Assembly (NCBI RefSeq): GCF_009928425.1
Contig: NZ_JAABNS010000001.1
Coordinates: forward strand, 3,720,001-3,784,000
Reading direction: 5' to 3'
DNA: 64,000 nt
From: Pseudarthrobacter sp. ATCC 49987
Lineage (GTDB): Bacteria > Actinomycetota > Actinomycetes > Actinomycetales > Micrococcaceae
Position 1 is the first letter of the stretch, and each line of letters starts with the position of its first letter. The translations under genes were made by a program, and so were the position numbers. The notes under the pieces were generated by a model. The model had not been told where the DNA came from and searched no databases. It saw only the letters and a list, made by a program, of their open reading frames with translations. Below, in pieces: positions 9,194-17,024 of the stretch.

Positions 9194-9946
9194 CTAGCGC
9201 TTGCCCTTTTTCCGGGATCCCTTGCCGCGGCCCTTGTCCGGGTTCGGGGCGTAGCGCTGCGCCACCTTGGGCTTCTTGACGGCCGGACCGCGCCGGTCAG
9301 GCTTCGGTTCCTTCTTGGGCTTGTCCTGCTGGGCGGACGGCTGGCGGGAGCTCGCGGCGGTGCGGCCGCGGACAATGCCGATGAACTCCTCGATTACCTC
9401 ATCCGTGGTGTCGCTGGGCCAGGCCACGGCGATCTCCGTCGTGGGTGCCCCGGTGAGTTTGCGCGCCACAGTGTCTTTGACGTTGAAATGGCGGGCCACG
9501 GACATCGGCAGGATTACCAGGCCGGCCCCGGCGGCCACCACCTGCAGCGCCATTTCCGGGCCGCCGAGTTCGGCGACGTCCAGGAACGACTCCTTGGACA
9601 GATCGGCCAGGTCCACCTCCTCGAACACCGAGATCTCGTGTCCCTTGGGCGCCACCACCACGGGCTGTTCCTCATACAGGGGAATGACGCTCAGGCCCTC
9701 GCGCTCCACCGGCAGCCGGACGAAGCTCAGGTCCGCGGAACCGTCGCGCAGCACGGTGAGCTGGGCGCCGTCGTCGGACATAAAGGAGCGCAGCGGAACG
9801 TCGGGCATCCGCTCCTCCCAGCGCCGGGTCCACTTGCCCGGGGTCACGCCGGGGACGTAGGCGAAACGCAACTCCCGCACGGCTGCTTCGGCTGGGGCGT
9901 CGGTGGTTTCGTCGGGGGTCTGGGGTGTTTCTTCTGCTGCGGACAC
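9194..9946 (-). CDS. LysR-type substrate-binding domain protein lacking the HTH
   Basis: The core (about residues 25-200) looks like the periplasmic-binding-fold effector domain of LysR regulators: LRFAYVPGVTPGKWTRRW, DGSADLSFVRLPVE, VVVAPKGHEISV, then GAGLVILPMSVARH. The usual N-terminal winged helix is absent; instead a ~25-residue acidic, Pro/Thr-rich leader is present. The last ~50 residues are strongly basic (KPKKEPKPDRRG through GKGSRKKGKR), suggesting nucleic-acid contact or charge bridging. It lies divergently beside the DUF5997 gene, a pairing I recall from related genomes. The start is uncertain: GTG at 9946 is used, ATG at 9976 also fits, and neither has a clear ribosome site. Confidence 0.75.
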   Translation of the reverse strand: MSAAEETPQTPDETTDAPAEAAVRELRFAYVPGVTPGKWTRRWEERMPDVPLRSFMSDDGAQLTVLRDGSADLSFVRLPVEREGLSVIPLYEEQPVVVAPKGHEISVFEEVDLADLSKESFLDVAELGGPEMALQVVAAGAGLVILPMSVARHFNVKDTVARKLTGAPTTEIAVAWPSDTTDEVIEEFIGIVRGRTAASSRQPSAQQDKPKKEPKPDRRGPAVKKPKVAQRYAPNPDKGRGKGSRKKGKR

Positions 9947-10036
9947 ATGTTCACAGTACCGCCCGGCCCGGCGCATGGCGGGTGTCAGAGTTCAGTGCCG
10001 GTGCCCAGTCAGCCGCTGGCCGGATACCCTTGAAGC

Positions 10037-10441
10037 ATGACCTCTGCAAACTCCCAGTCCATGAAGCCGGCCACCGTTGCCAAGAAGCTTGGCATCTACC
10101 TGCCCGCAACACCCCAGGAGTTCCAGGATTCGGTCATCACCCGCGCCGATTTCGCCGAGCTCCAGGCCAACCCGCCGGAGTGGCTCGCTGAACTGCGCCG
10201 CAACGGCCCGCACCCCCGCCCGGTGGTCGCGCAGAAGCTCAACGTCTCCATCAGCGGCCTGGCCCGCGGCGGCGTCGAGGAAGCGCTGACGACGGCGGCA
10301 ATCACCGCGCTGCTGCAGGCTCCCCCGGCATGGCTGGTCGCCGAACGCTCCACCCACGCTGCCGTCCGCGCCGAGGCCCAGCGGGTCAAGGACGAGGCTG
10401 CGCAGAAGGACGCCAAGAAGGCGCGCGCGGCCGCCGAGTAG
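10037..10441 (+). CDS. DUF5997 family protein
   Basis: A 134-residue soluble protein starting MTSANSQSMKPATVAKKLGI. The stretch KKLGIYLPATPQEF and the central PPEWLAELRRNGPHPRPVV agree with the actinobacterial DUF5997 family as I remember it; its function is unknown. The last ~30 residues form a charged Ala/Lys helix. It is divergent from the HTH-less LysR-like gene, and the two may be functionally linked (inference from adjacency only). The 3' end faces a VOC-family gene on the other strand with a 20-nt gap. Confidence 0.75.
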   Translation: MTSANSQSMKPATVAKKLGIYLPATPQEFQDSVITRADFAELQANPPEWLAELRRNGPHPRPVVAQKLNVSISGLARGGVEEALTTAAITALLQAPPAWLVAERSTHAAVRAEAQRVKDEAAQKDAKKARAAAE

Positions 10442-10461
10442 CCGCGGCTGACGGCACCGGC

Positions 10462-10845
10462 TCAGTCCTGGTGGAGCTGGACGAAGTTCCCGCACCCGTC
10501 GTCGAACACTGCCGTCGTCCCCCCGGGTCCGACGGAGGGCTCGCCCTGGAACATGACGCCCTTGGCCGTGAGCCGCTTGAACTCGGCCCGGACATCGGTC
10601 ACCCCGAAGACGATCGCGGGCAGCCCGGCGTCGTGGCATCCGTTCATGTAGGCGGCCCCGATCGGGTTGTCGCTGGGCTCCAGCAGGAGCCCGACCGTTC
10701 CGCCTCCGGAGCCGGCCGGGTCCTTTACGATGTAGAGGTTGTGCTCCGGCATGGCCATGAGGCTCTCGAAGCCCAGGATTCCGGTGTAGAACTCGAAAGC
10801 AGCGGCGGGGTCCTTGACGTGGATGCTGCACATTTTCAGTCGCAT
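10462..10845 (-). CDS. VOC (glyoxalase/bleomycin-resistance fold) family protein
   Basis: A 127-residue protein with the paired beta-alpha-beta-beta-beta arrangement of the vicinal oxygen chelate superfamily: MCSIHVKDPAAAFEFYTGIL at the N-terminus, a central FGVTDVRAEFKRL helix, and the C-terminal FDDGCGNFVQLHQD strand. His11 and the late Asp/Gln residues are at positions usually used for metal, but the class cannot be told apart from non-catalytic binding proteins by sequence alone. It is monocistronic and tail to tail with the DUF5997 gene. Confidence 0.82.
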   Translation of the reverse strand: MRLKMCSIHVKDPAAAFEFYTGILGFESLMAMPEHNLYIVKDPAGSGGGTVGLLLEPSDNPIGAAYMNGCHDAGLPAIVFGVTDVRAEFKRLTAKGVMFQGEPSVGPGGTTAVFDDGCGNFVQLHQD

Positions 10846-10943
10846 GAGGCCTAGGCTACGCCGGGACCGCCCCGGGTGGGAACCGGACGCTCCGCTCCGG
10901 GCTCCCGCGCAGTTCCGGGACCATTGACGGCCCGCCTGCGATG

Positions 10944-10958
10944 GATTCCAATGGAATC
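10944..10958. promoter_or_regulatory. Perfect 15-nt palindrome upstream of a membrane-protein gene
   Basis: GATTCCA-A-TGGAATC is a perfect inverted repeat with one central base, 46 nt before the ATG at 11004. Its position between divergent genes suggests a regulator binding site. No regulator gene is adjacent. Confidence 0.35.
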
Positions 10959-11003
10959 AGCGGAACCGCGCCCGCACCGGGCCGGATCCCTGGAGGTGTT
11001 GGA

Positions 11004-11636
11004 ATGCCGTCTCTGTTCGCGCCCGCCCCATTCGCGCTGTGGCAACTGCTTGCCCTGGCCGTCGTCGTCGTGTGCGCGGCGGGAGCCTCGGTCTATTGGG
11101 TCCGGAAGCATCTGGCGGCCGACGACGATGGCCTGCCGGATGCCGTGTTCTGGGACGGTTTCGCCGGGCTCGCCATCGTTGCGCCGGCCGTGATCCTTCC
11201 GGCCCTGGCAGCACCGTGGGCCGGCCTGCTGCTCGGGGTCCTCGCCGCTGCGGCGGCTGCGGCCTCCTATCTCTGGACGCCCACGGTCTTCAGCAAGCAG
11301 GAGGCCCGGCGTTTCTCCCGGGAAACTGCAGCCAGCAACGAGGCCGCCGAGGCACGGCACCGCAGCGCCCTGGCCAGGTGGCAGCGCTACGAACTCGACC
11401 CCGGACACTGCATCGACTACCCCGCCATGAGTGACCCGCGGCAGCCGGAGACGGCAGCCCTGATCCGGGCGATGAAGGCCGCGGAGCGGCTCCGCGGCGG
11501 GGCCGACGCCAGCTATGCCCCGGCCGTGGCACGGCTGGAACAAGCCCTCGCCGACGCCGAACGGGCTGCCGGCGTCCGGCACGACGCCCCGGCCCGCGCT
11601 GCCGGATCCCCGACGGCGGATCCCGCGCTCGGCTGA
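11004..11636 (+). CDS. Hypothetical membrane protein with two N-terminal transmembrane helices
   Basis: The ATG at 11004 is chosen over an upstream in-frame ATG at 10941 because GGAGG precedes it by 8 nt. The 210-residue product has a hydrophobic helix at residues ~10-32 (WQLLALAVVVVCAAGASVYW), a second hydrophobic stretch at ~58-92 (a helical hairpin rich in Ala and Leu), then a cytoplasmic, Arg/Ala-rich helical tail containing PGHCIDYPAMSDPRQPETAA. I do not recognise a characterised family. It is followed after 70 nt by the F420-type oxidoreductase gene on the same strand. Confidence 0.65.
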   Translation: MPSLFAPAPFALWQLLALAVVVVCAAGASVYWVRKHLAADDDGLPDAVFWDGFAGLAIVAPAVILPALAAPWAGLLLGVLAAAAAAASYLWTPTVFSKQEARRFSRETAASNEAAEARHRSALARWQRYELDPGHCIDYPAMSDPRQPETAALIRAMKAAERLRGGADASYAPAVARLEQALADAERAAGVRHDAPARAAGSPTADPALG

Positions 11637-11706
11637 TACCCCGGGCATCTCGCGCCCTGCGCCCCCACGCCCCTGTATTCCCCGGTTACCCCCAAAAGGA
11701 AGCACC

Positions 11707-12345
11707 ATGACAGACATCACCATCATCGGCAGCGGCAACATGGCACGGGCGATCGGAACCCGCGCCGTGGCCGCCGGACGCCCGCTCCAGATCCTGGACC
11801 GGACCCCGGAGAATGCGGCCAAACTCGCCGCCGAACTGGGCGCTGACACCACCTCCGGAGGGCTGGGTGATATCCCGGAAGGGGACATCGTGGTGCTGGC
11901 CCTCTACTTCGGGCCGGCCAAGGAAGTGGCGACGCACTACGGCGACACCCTCAGCGGCAAGACCGTGGTGGAGATCAGCAACCCGATCAACCCGGACACC
12001 TTCGATTCCCTCACCGTCGAGCCGGGGACCTCGGCCGCCGAGGAGATCGCCGCCCTGCTGCCGGGGGCGGCGGTGGTCAAGGCCTTCAACACCACGTTCG
12101 CCGGACCGCTGACGGCCGGAGCCGCCGGCGGGATGCCACTGGATGTGTTCATCGCCTCGGACTCCGAGGAGGCCAGCAACCAGGTTGCCTCGTTCGCTGC
12201 AGCCGCGGGGCTGCGGCCCTTGCGGGTTGGCGGCCTGCGGCATGCGCGGGAGCTGGAGGGATTCCAGCTCTTGGTGGAAGCACTGCAGGCCAACCCCGCC
12301 TACGAGTCCTTCAACCGGGGGACCGGGCTCAAGATCGTCGACTGA
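11707..12345 (+). CDS. NADPH-dependent F420 reductase-like oxidoreductase
   Basis: The 212-residue product begins with a Rossmann nucleotide site (ITIIGSGNMARAIGTRAVAAG), followed by ALYFGPAKEV, VVEISNPINPD and VVKAFNTTFAGPL, the pattern of NADPH:F420 oxidoreductase-like and related prokaryotic reductases (NADP oxidoreductase coenzyme F420-dependent family). Such enzymes move hydride between NADP(H) and F420 or act on other substrates; F420 use cannot be confirmed here. The start has AAAGGA seven nt upstream. The gene converges on the PPOX-family gene, 6 nt between stops. Confidence 0.82.
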   Translation: MTDITIIGSGNMARAIGTRAVAAGRPLQILDRTPENAAKLAAELGADTTSGGLGDIPEGDIVVLALYFGPAKEVATHYGDTLSGKTVVEISNPINPDTFDSLTVEPGTSAAEEIAALLPGAAVVKAFNTTFAGPLTAGAAGGMPLDVFIASDSEEASNQVASFAAAAGLRPLRVGGLRHARELEGFQLLVEALQANPAYESFNRGTGLKIVD

Positions 12346-12351
12346 GGGCGG

Positions 12352-12834
12352 CTACAGTTCCACGGTGCCGCTTTCGCCCACGCTCATGCGGCTGTGCATG
12401 ACCTTGGACTTGACCCACTGCAGCACGGTCGCGGCGGTCCCACCCGGGCTGGTCCAGTACTCGGCTGAATCAGATTCGACGTGCAGCAGCACCACTTCCG
12501 GAGTATCCGGACCGTCCGGGAACCAGGCCTCGACCATCTGGTTCCAGAGCTCGTGGATCTTCGCGCGCTCCGTGACAACTTCTGCCGTTCCGGCCACCGA
12601 CACCCATTCCGTCCCCTTGCCAAACGAGACATTGACGGCCGGGTGCGCCCGGACGTGGGCCACCTGGGAGGTGGTGGCGGACGTGAAGAACCACATGTCG
12701 CCGTCGTCTAACACGTCCTGGACTGCCAGCGGCCGGCTGACCAGTGCGCCCGCTTCATTGACGGTGGTGAACATTCCGATCCGCGAATCGTTGATGATGT
12801 CCGTAACTTTGCTGATGTTTCCTGCATCCGACAT
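12352..12834 (-). CDS. Pyridoxamine 5'-phosphate oxidase-fold protein (general stress protein 26-like)
   Basis: The 160-residue protein begins KVTDIINDSRIGMFTTVNEA and continues with VSRPLAVQDV, DMWFFTSATTSQVAHVRAHP and VSVAGTAEVV, a split-barrel flavin/heme-binding fold of the pyridoxamine-5'-phosphate oxidase class related to B. subtilis GS26. These are usually cofactor-binding proteins of unclear reaction rather than true PdxH, and the PdxH phosphate-site pattern is not evident. It is downstream of the APC permease gene on the same strand, but a 75-nt hairpin separates them, so it probably has its own promoter. Confidence 0.82.
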   Translation of the reverse strand: MSDAGNISKVTDIINDSRIGMFTTVNEAGALVSRPLAVQDVLDDGDMWFFTSATTSQVAHVRAHPAVNVSFGKGTEWVSVAGTAEVVTERAKIHELWNQMVEAWFPDGPDTPEVVLLHVESDSAEYWTSPGGTAATVLQWVKSKVMHSRMSVGESGTVEL

Positions 12835-12862
12835 GCTGTCACCTCGTTCTGGTTCCGAACGG

Positions 12863-12937
12863 GGGAAGGTCCCCCTCCCGCCAGCCTATTGGTAAGTGTG
12901 CTTACTTTCCAATGGCTGCCGGAAGGAGGACCTTCCC
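12863..12937. repeat. Long near-perfect inverted repeat (about 75 nt hairpin)
   Basis: The arms align over about 35 nt: GGGAAGGTCC on the left pairs with GGACCTTCCC on the right, then CCTCCCGCCAGCC with GGCTGCCGGAAGG, then ATTGG with CCAAT, and an inner GTAAG-TGTG-CTTAC. It lies between the permease stop and the PPOX start. No T-run follows on the minus strand, so it is not a textbook terminator. It may be an RNA hairpin, a transcription barrier or a short palindromic repeat element. Confidence 0.6.
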
Positions 12938-12956
12938 AGTTCGTTGCTGCCGGGGC

Positions 12957-14480
12957 TCAGTAGCCCTGGGCCAGGACCTTGCCCTTGAAGAACTCCGGGC
13001 GGATCTTGTACATGACCAGCATGAGCACCACGCCCAGCAGGATGACGCCCATGCCGAGGATGAACACGAGGCCGATGCCGCCGACGGACGAGCCGGAACC
13101 GTACGCCGGGTCCATGGAGTCATAGGCGGTCTTGAAGAACATCACCAGCAGGATGACGCCACCCAGGAGCGGGGACAGGAACTTGAAGAAGAACGCGTGT
13201 GCCCCGCTGAACGCCTCGCTCCGGAAGAACCAGACACACGCCAGGGCGGTGATGCCGTAGTAGAAGCAAATCATCATGCCGAGGGCGGTAATGGTGTCCC
13301 ACAACGCGTTCTCGGAGGTGGTCCGGGTGATCACGTAGAACGCCGCGGCGGCGACGGCCGCCGCAATGGTGGCGTAGCTCGGGGACTTGAACGTGGGGCT
13401 GATCTTGCCGAACTTCGCCGGCAGCGCCTTGTAGTGGCCCATCGCCAGCAGGGTCCGGGCCGGTGACACGAACGTCGACTGCAGGGACGCGGCCGAGCTG
13501 CTGAGGATGGACAGGGACATCAGGATGGCGAACGGACCCATGACCGGTCCGGCGAGGACGGCGAAGATGCTGCCCTGGTTCTCCGGGTTTCCGGCTCCCA
13601 GGCCTTCGTTTCCGATGCCCGCGAAGGACAGCGTCGCAAGTGCGACGGTCATGTAGATGATCACGATGACCAGCACGGTGATGGTGGCCGCACGGCCCGG
13701 GGTCTTCTCCGGGTTGCGGGTTTCCTCGTTCATGGTCAGGGTGACGTCCCAGCCCCAGTAGATGAAGATCGAGAGGGAGACGCCGGCCGCGAAGGCCGAG
13801 AACGAACCGACGGCGAACGGGTTGAACCAGTCGGGGGTGATCGCGGTGGCGTCGAAGGCTGTGCCGTTGGCGACGTGGCTGAAGGCGGCGACGGCGAACC
13901 AGCCGAGCACGATGAGCTGGAACGCAACCAGCACGTACTGGACACCCTTGGTGGTTTCCATGCCGCGGTAGGAGATCCAGCACGCCAGCGCGATGAAAAC
14001 CAGCGTGGTGGCGATGTTCAGGGGCAGGTTCAGGGTCAGGTCAGCGAGTTCGGGATTGCCGAACAGCTGGGCCAGCATGAGGTAGAAGAAGTCCACCGCC
14101 ACGGCTGCCAGGTTGGACAACACAATGATGGTCGCGGCGATCAGTCCCCAGCCGCCCATCCAGCCGATCCACGGCCCAAAGGCGCGCGAGGCCCAGGTGA
14201 AGGAGGTTCCGGCGTCGGGCATGGCGTTGTTCAGTTCCCGGTAGCCAAACGCGACGAGCAGCATCGGAATGAAGCCCACCAGGAAGATGGCCGGCAGCTG
14301 GACCCCGACCTCGGCGACGGTGGGGCCGAGGGCCGCAGTCAGGGTGTAGGCCGGGGCAATACAGGACACACCGATGACGACGGCGCCGATCAGGCCCACC
14401 GATCCGGCTTTGAGGCCCTTGGCGCTAAGTCCTGCTTGCGTGTCGTGCGAGGTCTTGGCCGTCGCGTGTTCGGTGCTCAT
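12957..14480 (-). CDS. APC-family amino acid/amine permease
   Basis: A 507-residue protein with about 12 transmembrane segments. It shows the amino acid-polyamine-organocation signature at the first helices (GLIGAVVIGVSCIAPAYTLT), AMPDAGTSFTWASRAFGPW, and a helix-6-like WGWDVTLTMNEETRNPE. It probably imports an amine or amino acid with protons or sodium. Its start overlaps the universal stress protein stop (ATGA) and both lie downstream of a flavin amine oxidase, so a substrate of that oxidase, such as putrescine, is the likely cargo (inference from context). Confidence 0.88.
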   Translation of the reverse strand: MSTEHATAKTSHDTQAGLSAKGLKAGSVGLIGAVVIGVSCIAPAYTLTAALGPTVAEVGVQLPAIFLVGFIPMLLVAFGYRELNNAMPDAGTSFTWASRAFGPWIGWMGGWGLIAATIIVLSNLAAVAVDFFYLMLAQLFGNPELADLTLNLPLNIATTLVFIALACWISYRGMETTKGVQYVLVAFQLIVLGWFAVAAFSHVANGTAFDATAITPDWFNPFAVGSFSAFAAGVSLSIFIYWGWDVTLTMNEETRNPEKTPGRAATITVLVIVIIYMTVALATLSFAGIGNEGLGAGNPENQGSIFAVLAGPVMGPFAILMSLSILSSSAASLQSTFVSPARTLLAMGHYKALPAKFGKISPTFKSPSYATIAAAVAAAAFYVITRTTSENALWDTITALGMMICFYYGITALACVWFFRSEAFSGAHAFFFKFLSPLLGGVILLVMFFKTAYDSMDPAYGSGSSVGGIGLVFILGMGVILLGVVLMLVMYKIRPEFFKGKVLAQGY

Positions 14481-15391
14481 TGGTGTGCCTCTCGGGAGGT
14501 GTCATTCGACGTTGAATGGTTCTGGTGCTTGAGTTCGTAGCCGCCGGGCACCACGAGCATCGGCACCGGGAGGGCGCGCAGGATCCGGTTGGCGGTACTG
14601 CCCAGGAAGATGGAGCGGGCCTGGGCCAGCCGGCTCGACCCGATTATCAGGACCTCGCCGTCTTCCCAGTCGAGGCCGTCCACGGCCTCTTCGATACTCC
14701 GGCCCTGCGCCACGACAACATCCGTCCTGGCGGCCAGCTGGACGCCCGACGGGCTGACCGGCGCGGCTGACGCGACGGTCTTTTCCGCGTACTCGCGGGC
14801 GGCTTCCGCTGCACCGGTCGGGTCGCCGCCGTCGAGCGCGAGCAGTGACACCACCCGCAAGGGGACCCCCCGGTTCGCCGCCATGCCGATGGCGAAGTCG
14901 AGCAGCTTTCCGGCTCCCGTCCGGGTTCCGAGTCCGCAACTGATCCGGGTCAGGGCCTCCGTGCGGTGGTAGCCGTGGGGTGCCAGCGCCACCGGAACCG
15001 TTGAGGCGTGGAGCAGTGCGCTGGCCACCGAACCGATGGTGAAACGCTTGAACAGCCCTGCACTGGTTGCCCCGATGACGAGGATGTCCGCCCCGAGCTC
15101 CTCCGCCGCCTCGATCAGCGCCTGGGCATCGGAGTCCCCGGTGCGGACGTGCGCCTGCGCCGGGACGTCGGCCGGAACGAGGGCGAGGGCCTCGTCGAGC
15201 CACTGGCGCGCCTGTTCGTTCAGGAGGTTCTCGAAACCGGCCTTGGGTGCATGGGCGGCGCCGAACTGCTGGACTTCCGGCACCACCAGCACCAAGTCCA
15301 GGCTGGCACCGCGGCCCCGTGCCAGCGACACGGCCAGGTTCACGGCATCGTGGCCTCTGGCATTGGCTGAATACCCCACTACGTAACGCAT
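14477..15391 (-). CDS. Universal stress protein with two tandem Usp domains
   Basis: Two Usp domains (residues ~1-145 and ~155-295) each end with the ATP-binding pattern G-2x-G-9x-G(S/T): GATSAGLFKRFTIGS in the first and GSSRLAQARSIFLGS in the second. Such proteins bind ATP and act in stress responses or as regulatory partners of transporters. Here the gene sits between the amine oxidase (45 nt upstream) and the permease (4-nt overlap), so the stress protein is co-expressed with uptake. A direct role in controlling the permease is a plausible inference, not shown. Confidence 0.88.
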   Translation of the reverse strand: MRYVVGYSANARGHDAVNLAVSLARGRGASLDLVLVVPEVQQFGAAHAPKAGFENLLNEQARQWLDEALALVPADVPAQAHVRTGDSDAQALIEAAEELGADILVIGATSAGLFKRFTIGSVASALLHASTVPVALAPHGYHRTEALTRISCGLGTRTGAGKLLDFAIGMAANRGVPLRVVSLLALDGGDPTGAAEAAREYAEKTVASAAPVSPSGVQLAARTDVVVAQGRSIEEAVDGLDWEDGEVLIIGSSRLAQARSIFLGSTANRILRALPVPMLVVPGGYELKHQNHSTSNDTSREAHQ

Positions 15392-15436
15392 CTGGCCGAT
15401 CCTCTCTGAGCTGTTGCGCGGGTTGGGTGGAAGGGA

Positions 15437-16855
15437 CTAATTGGAGGCCACGGAGGCACGGTCTGCCGCTGCGACGATCCGGGCTGCCGTGTGGCGGCCC
15501 ATCCGGACGGCGCCGTCGACGTGCTGGTACCCCTCGGCGGCGAGGTCGGAGGAGGACCAGTAGATCGGCCCGACCGGCGCGTGCTGGTCCTTGCCGTACC
15601 GGTGCAGTCCACCAAGGTCGTAGCTGGAGGCATAGGCGCCCCGGGTCCACTCCTCGGAGCCCCAGTCCGACTCGTAGTACACCTCCGGTTCGAGGGCCTT
15701 GTCCCCCAGGAAGCGGGCCATCGATTCGAGGATGGCGCGGCGGCGGTCCTCGGCGCTGAGCTCGAACATGGCATCGGCTTTTTCATCCGAGACGAAGCCC
15801 ACCAGTGTCCCGCGGGGGTCTTCGTGGTTGGTGTTGTCGTAGACCTCCTGGACCAGGGCACCGGCTCCGAAGCAGGTTCCGGAGAGGCCGTCCTCGCGCC
15901 AGAACGGGGTGCTGTAGACGGCATGGACCTTAATGACCAGGCCCAGCGACTGGTGCTGGTGCATCTGGTGCTGGCGGCGCGGCAGCGGCGGGTCGAAGGA
16001 AACCCGGGTGTAGAGGTTCGGGGGCACGGCCATGATGACGAACCGCGCATTCACGGTGGCGCGTTCGGAGATGGCGGTCACCCGCTGGGCTCCGTCTTCG
16101 CCGGTTCCTTCAGTTCCTGCGGCCGGGGACGGCACCCAGTTGATGGTGCGCACCGGGCTGTCGAGGACGACGTCGTCGCCCAGTTCGGCGGCGATCAGGA
16201 GCGAGACCTGCTGCATTCCGCCGACCACCCGCTTGTCGAGGATGAAGTCCTCGTCGGTGAGGTGGGTGAAGGATCCGGCGGAGGCAGCCATCAGCACTGC
16301 CTGCAGGGCGGAGAAGGCGTGGGCCGGTTTGGTCAGCATGCCGCCGGCAATGAAGAGGCCGATGTTGTTGCAGGCTTCCTCGTCCGAGGAGTTCTCCCGC
16401 AGCCAGTGGTGGAAGGAGATGGTATCCAGCTCGCGGGCCTTGGGATGCGCCCACGGCTCGGTGGGGCCGATCTCGGCGGCGAGGGAATCCAGCAGCGCGG
16501 TGAGTTTGTCCATCTCGGCGGCGGTGGTTTCGCTGACCGGGAAAGTGTCGCCCGTATATAGGGTGCGCTTGCCGTCGGAGCCGATGTAGACGGATTCGCC
16601 GTCGCGGTAACGGGAATAGGTCTTCAGGCCAAGCTCGTCCAGGAGCGCCAGGAGTTCGGTCTGGTCCGGGGAAACCCACTGGCCGCCGATTTCCAGCATG
16701 GCGCCGTCGATCGTGTCGGTCCAGGTGCGGCCGCCGACACGGTCGCGCGCCTCCAGGACGGCCACGCTCAGGCCGGCCTTCTTCAGTTCCCGGGCTGCGG
16801 TCAGCCCGGCGGGGCCTGCTCCGACGATGACGACGTCGCGGTCAAGTTCCAGCAT
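15437..16855 (-). CDS. Flavin monoamine oxidase, putrescine oxidase-like
   Basis: The 472-residue enzyme starts with a GxGxxG dinucleotide site (VIVGAGPAGLTAAREL), then EARDRVGGRTWT and EIGGQWVSPDQT, and ends with a second FAD patch around DGAVRMGRHTAARI, typical of flavin amine oxidases and close in memory to actinobacterial putrescine oxidase. The reaction would be oxidative deamination of an amine to aldehyde, ammonia and H2O2 in the cytoplasm. It leads an operon with a Usp gene and an APC permease, and faces a TetR regulator across a 23-nt palindrome. Substrate assignment rests on resemblance and context. Confidence 0.87.
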   Translation of the reverse strand: MLELDRDVVIVGAGPAGLTAARELKKAGLSVAVLEARDRVGGRTWTDTIDGAMLEIGGQWVSPDQTELLALLDELGLKTYSRYRDGESVYIGSDGKRTLYTGDTFPVSETTAAEMDKLTALLDSLAAEIGPTEPWAHPKARELDTISFHHWLRENSSDEEACNNIGLFIAGGMLTKPAHAFSALQAVLMAASAGSFTHLTDEDFILDKRVVGGMQQVSLLIAAELGDDVVLDSPVRTINWVPSPAAGTEGTGEDGAQRVTAISERATVNARFVIMAVPPNLYTRVSFDPPLPRRQHQMHQHQSLGLVIKVHAVYSTPFWREDGLSGTCFGAGALVQEVYDNTNHEDPRGTLVGFVSDEKADAMFELSAEDRRRAILESMARFLGDKALEPEVYYESDWGSEEWTRGAYASSYDLGGLHRYGKDQHAPVGPIYWSSSDLAAEGYQHVDGAVRMGRHTAARIVAAADRASVASN

Positions 16856-16891
16856 GATGTCCTCTCTGTGGCCGCAAAGTGATGCGGACCA

Positions 16892-16914
16892 CTAAATGAA
16901 TGCCATTCATTTAG
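16892..16914. promoter_or_regulatory. Perfect 23-nt palindrome, probable TetR operator
   Basis: CTAAATGAATG (16892-16902), a single C, then CATTCATTTAG (16904-16914): 11-bp arms with no mismatch. It lies 37 nt before the amine oxidase start, in the region shared with the divergent TetR gene, the usual position for an operator that controls both. Confidence 0.7.
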
Positions 16915-17024
16915 ACTCGACTATAGACCCTTCGGGTGCGCCAGGGAAGACCCTTTGCCGAAGAAATTCGCCCGTAAAGTAGGGGCAGAATGGGAGGGCC
17001 CCTTCAACGGCAGAAAGGCCAGCA

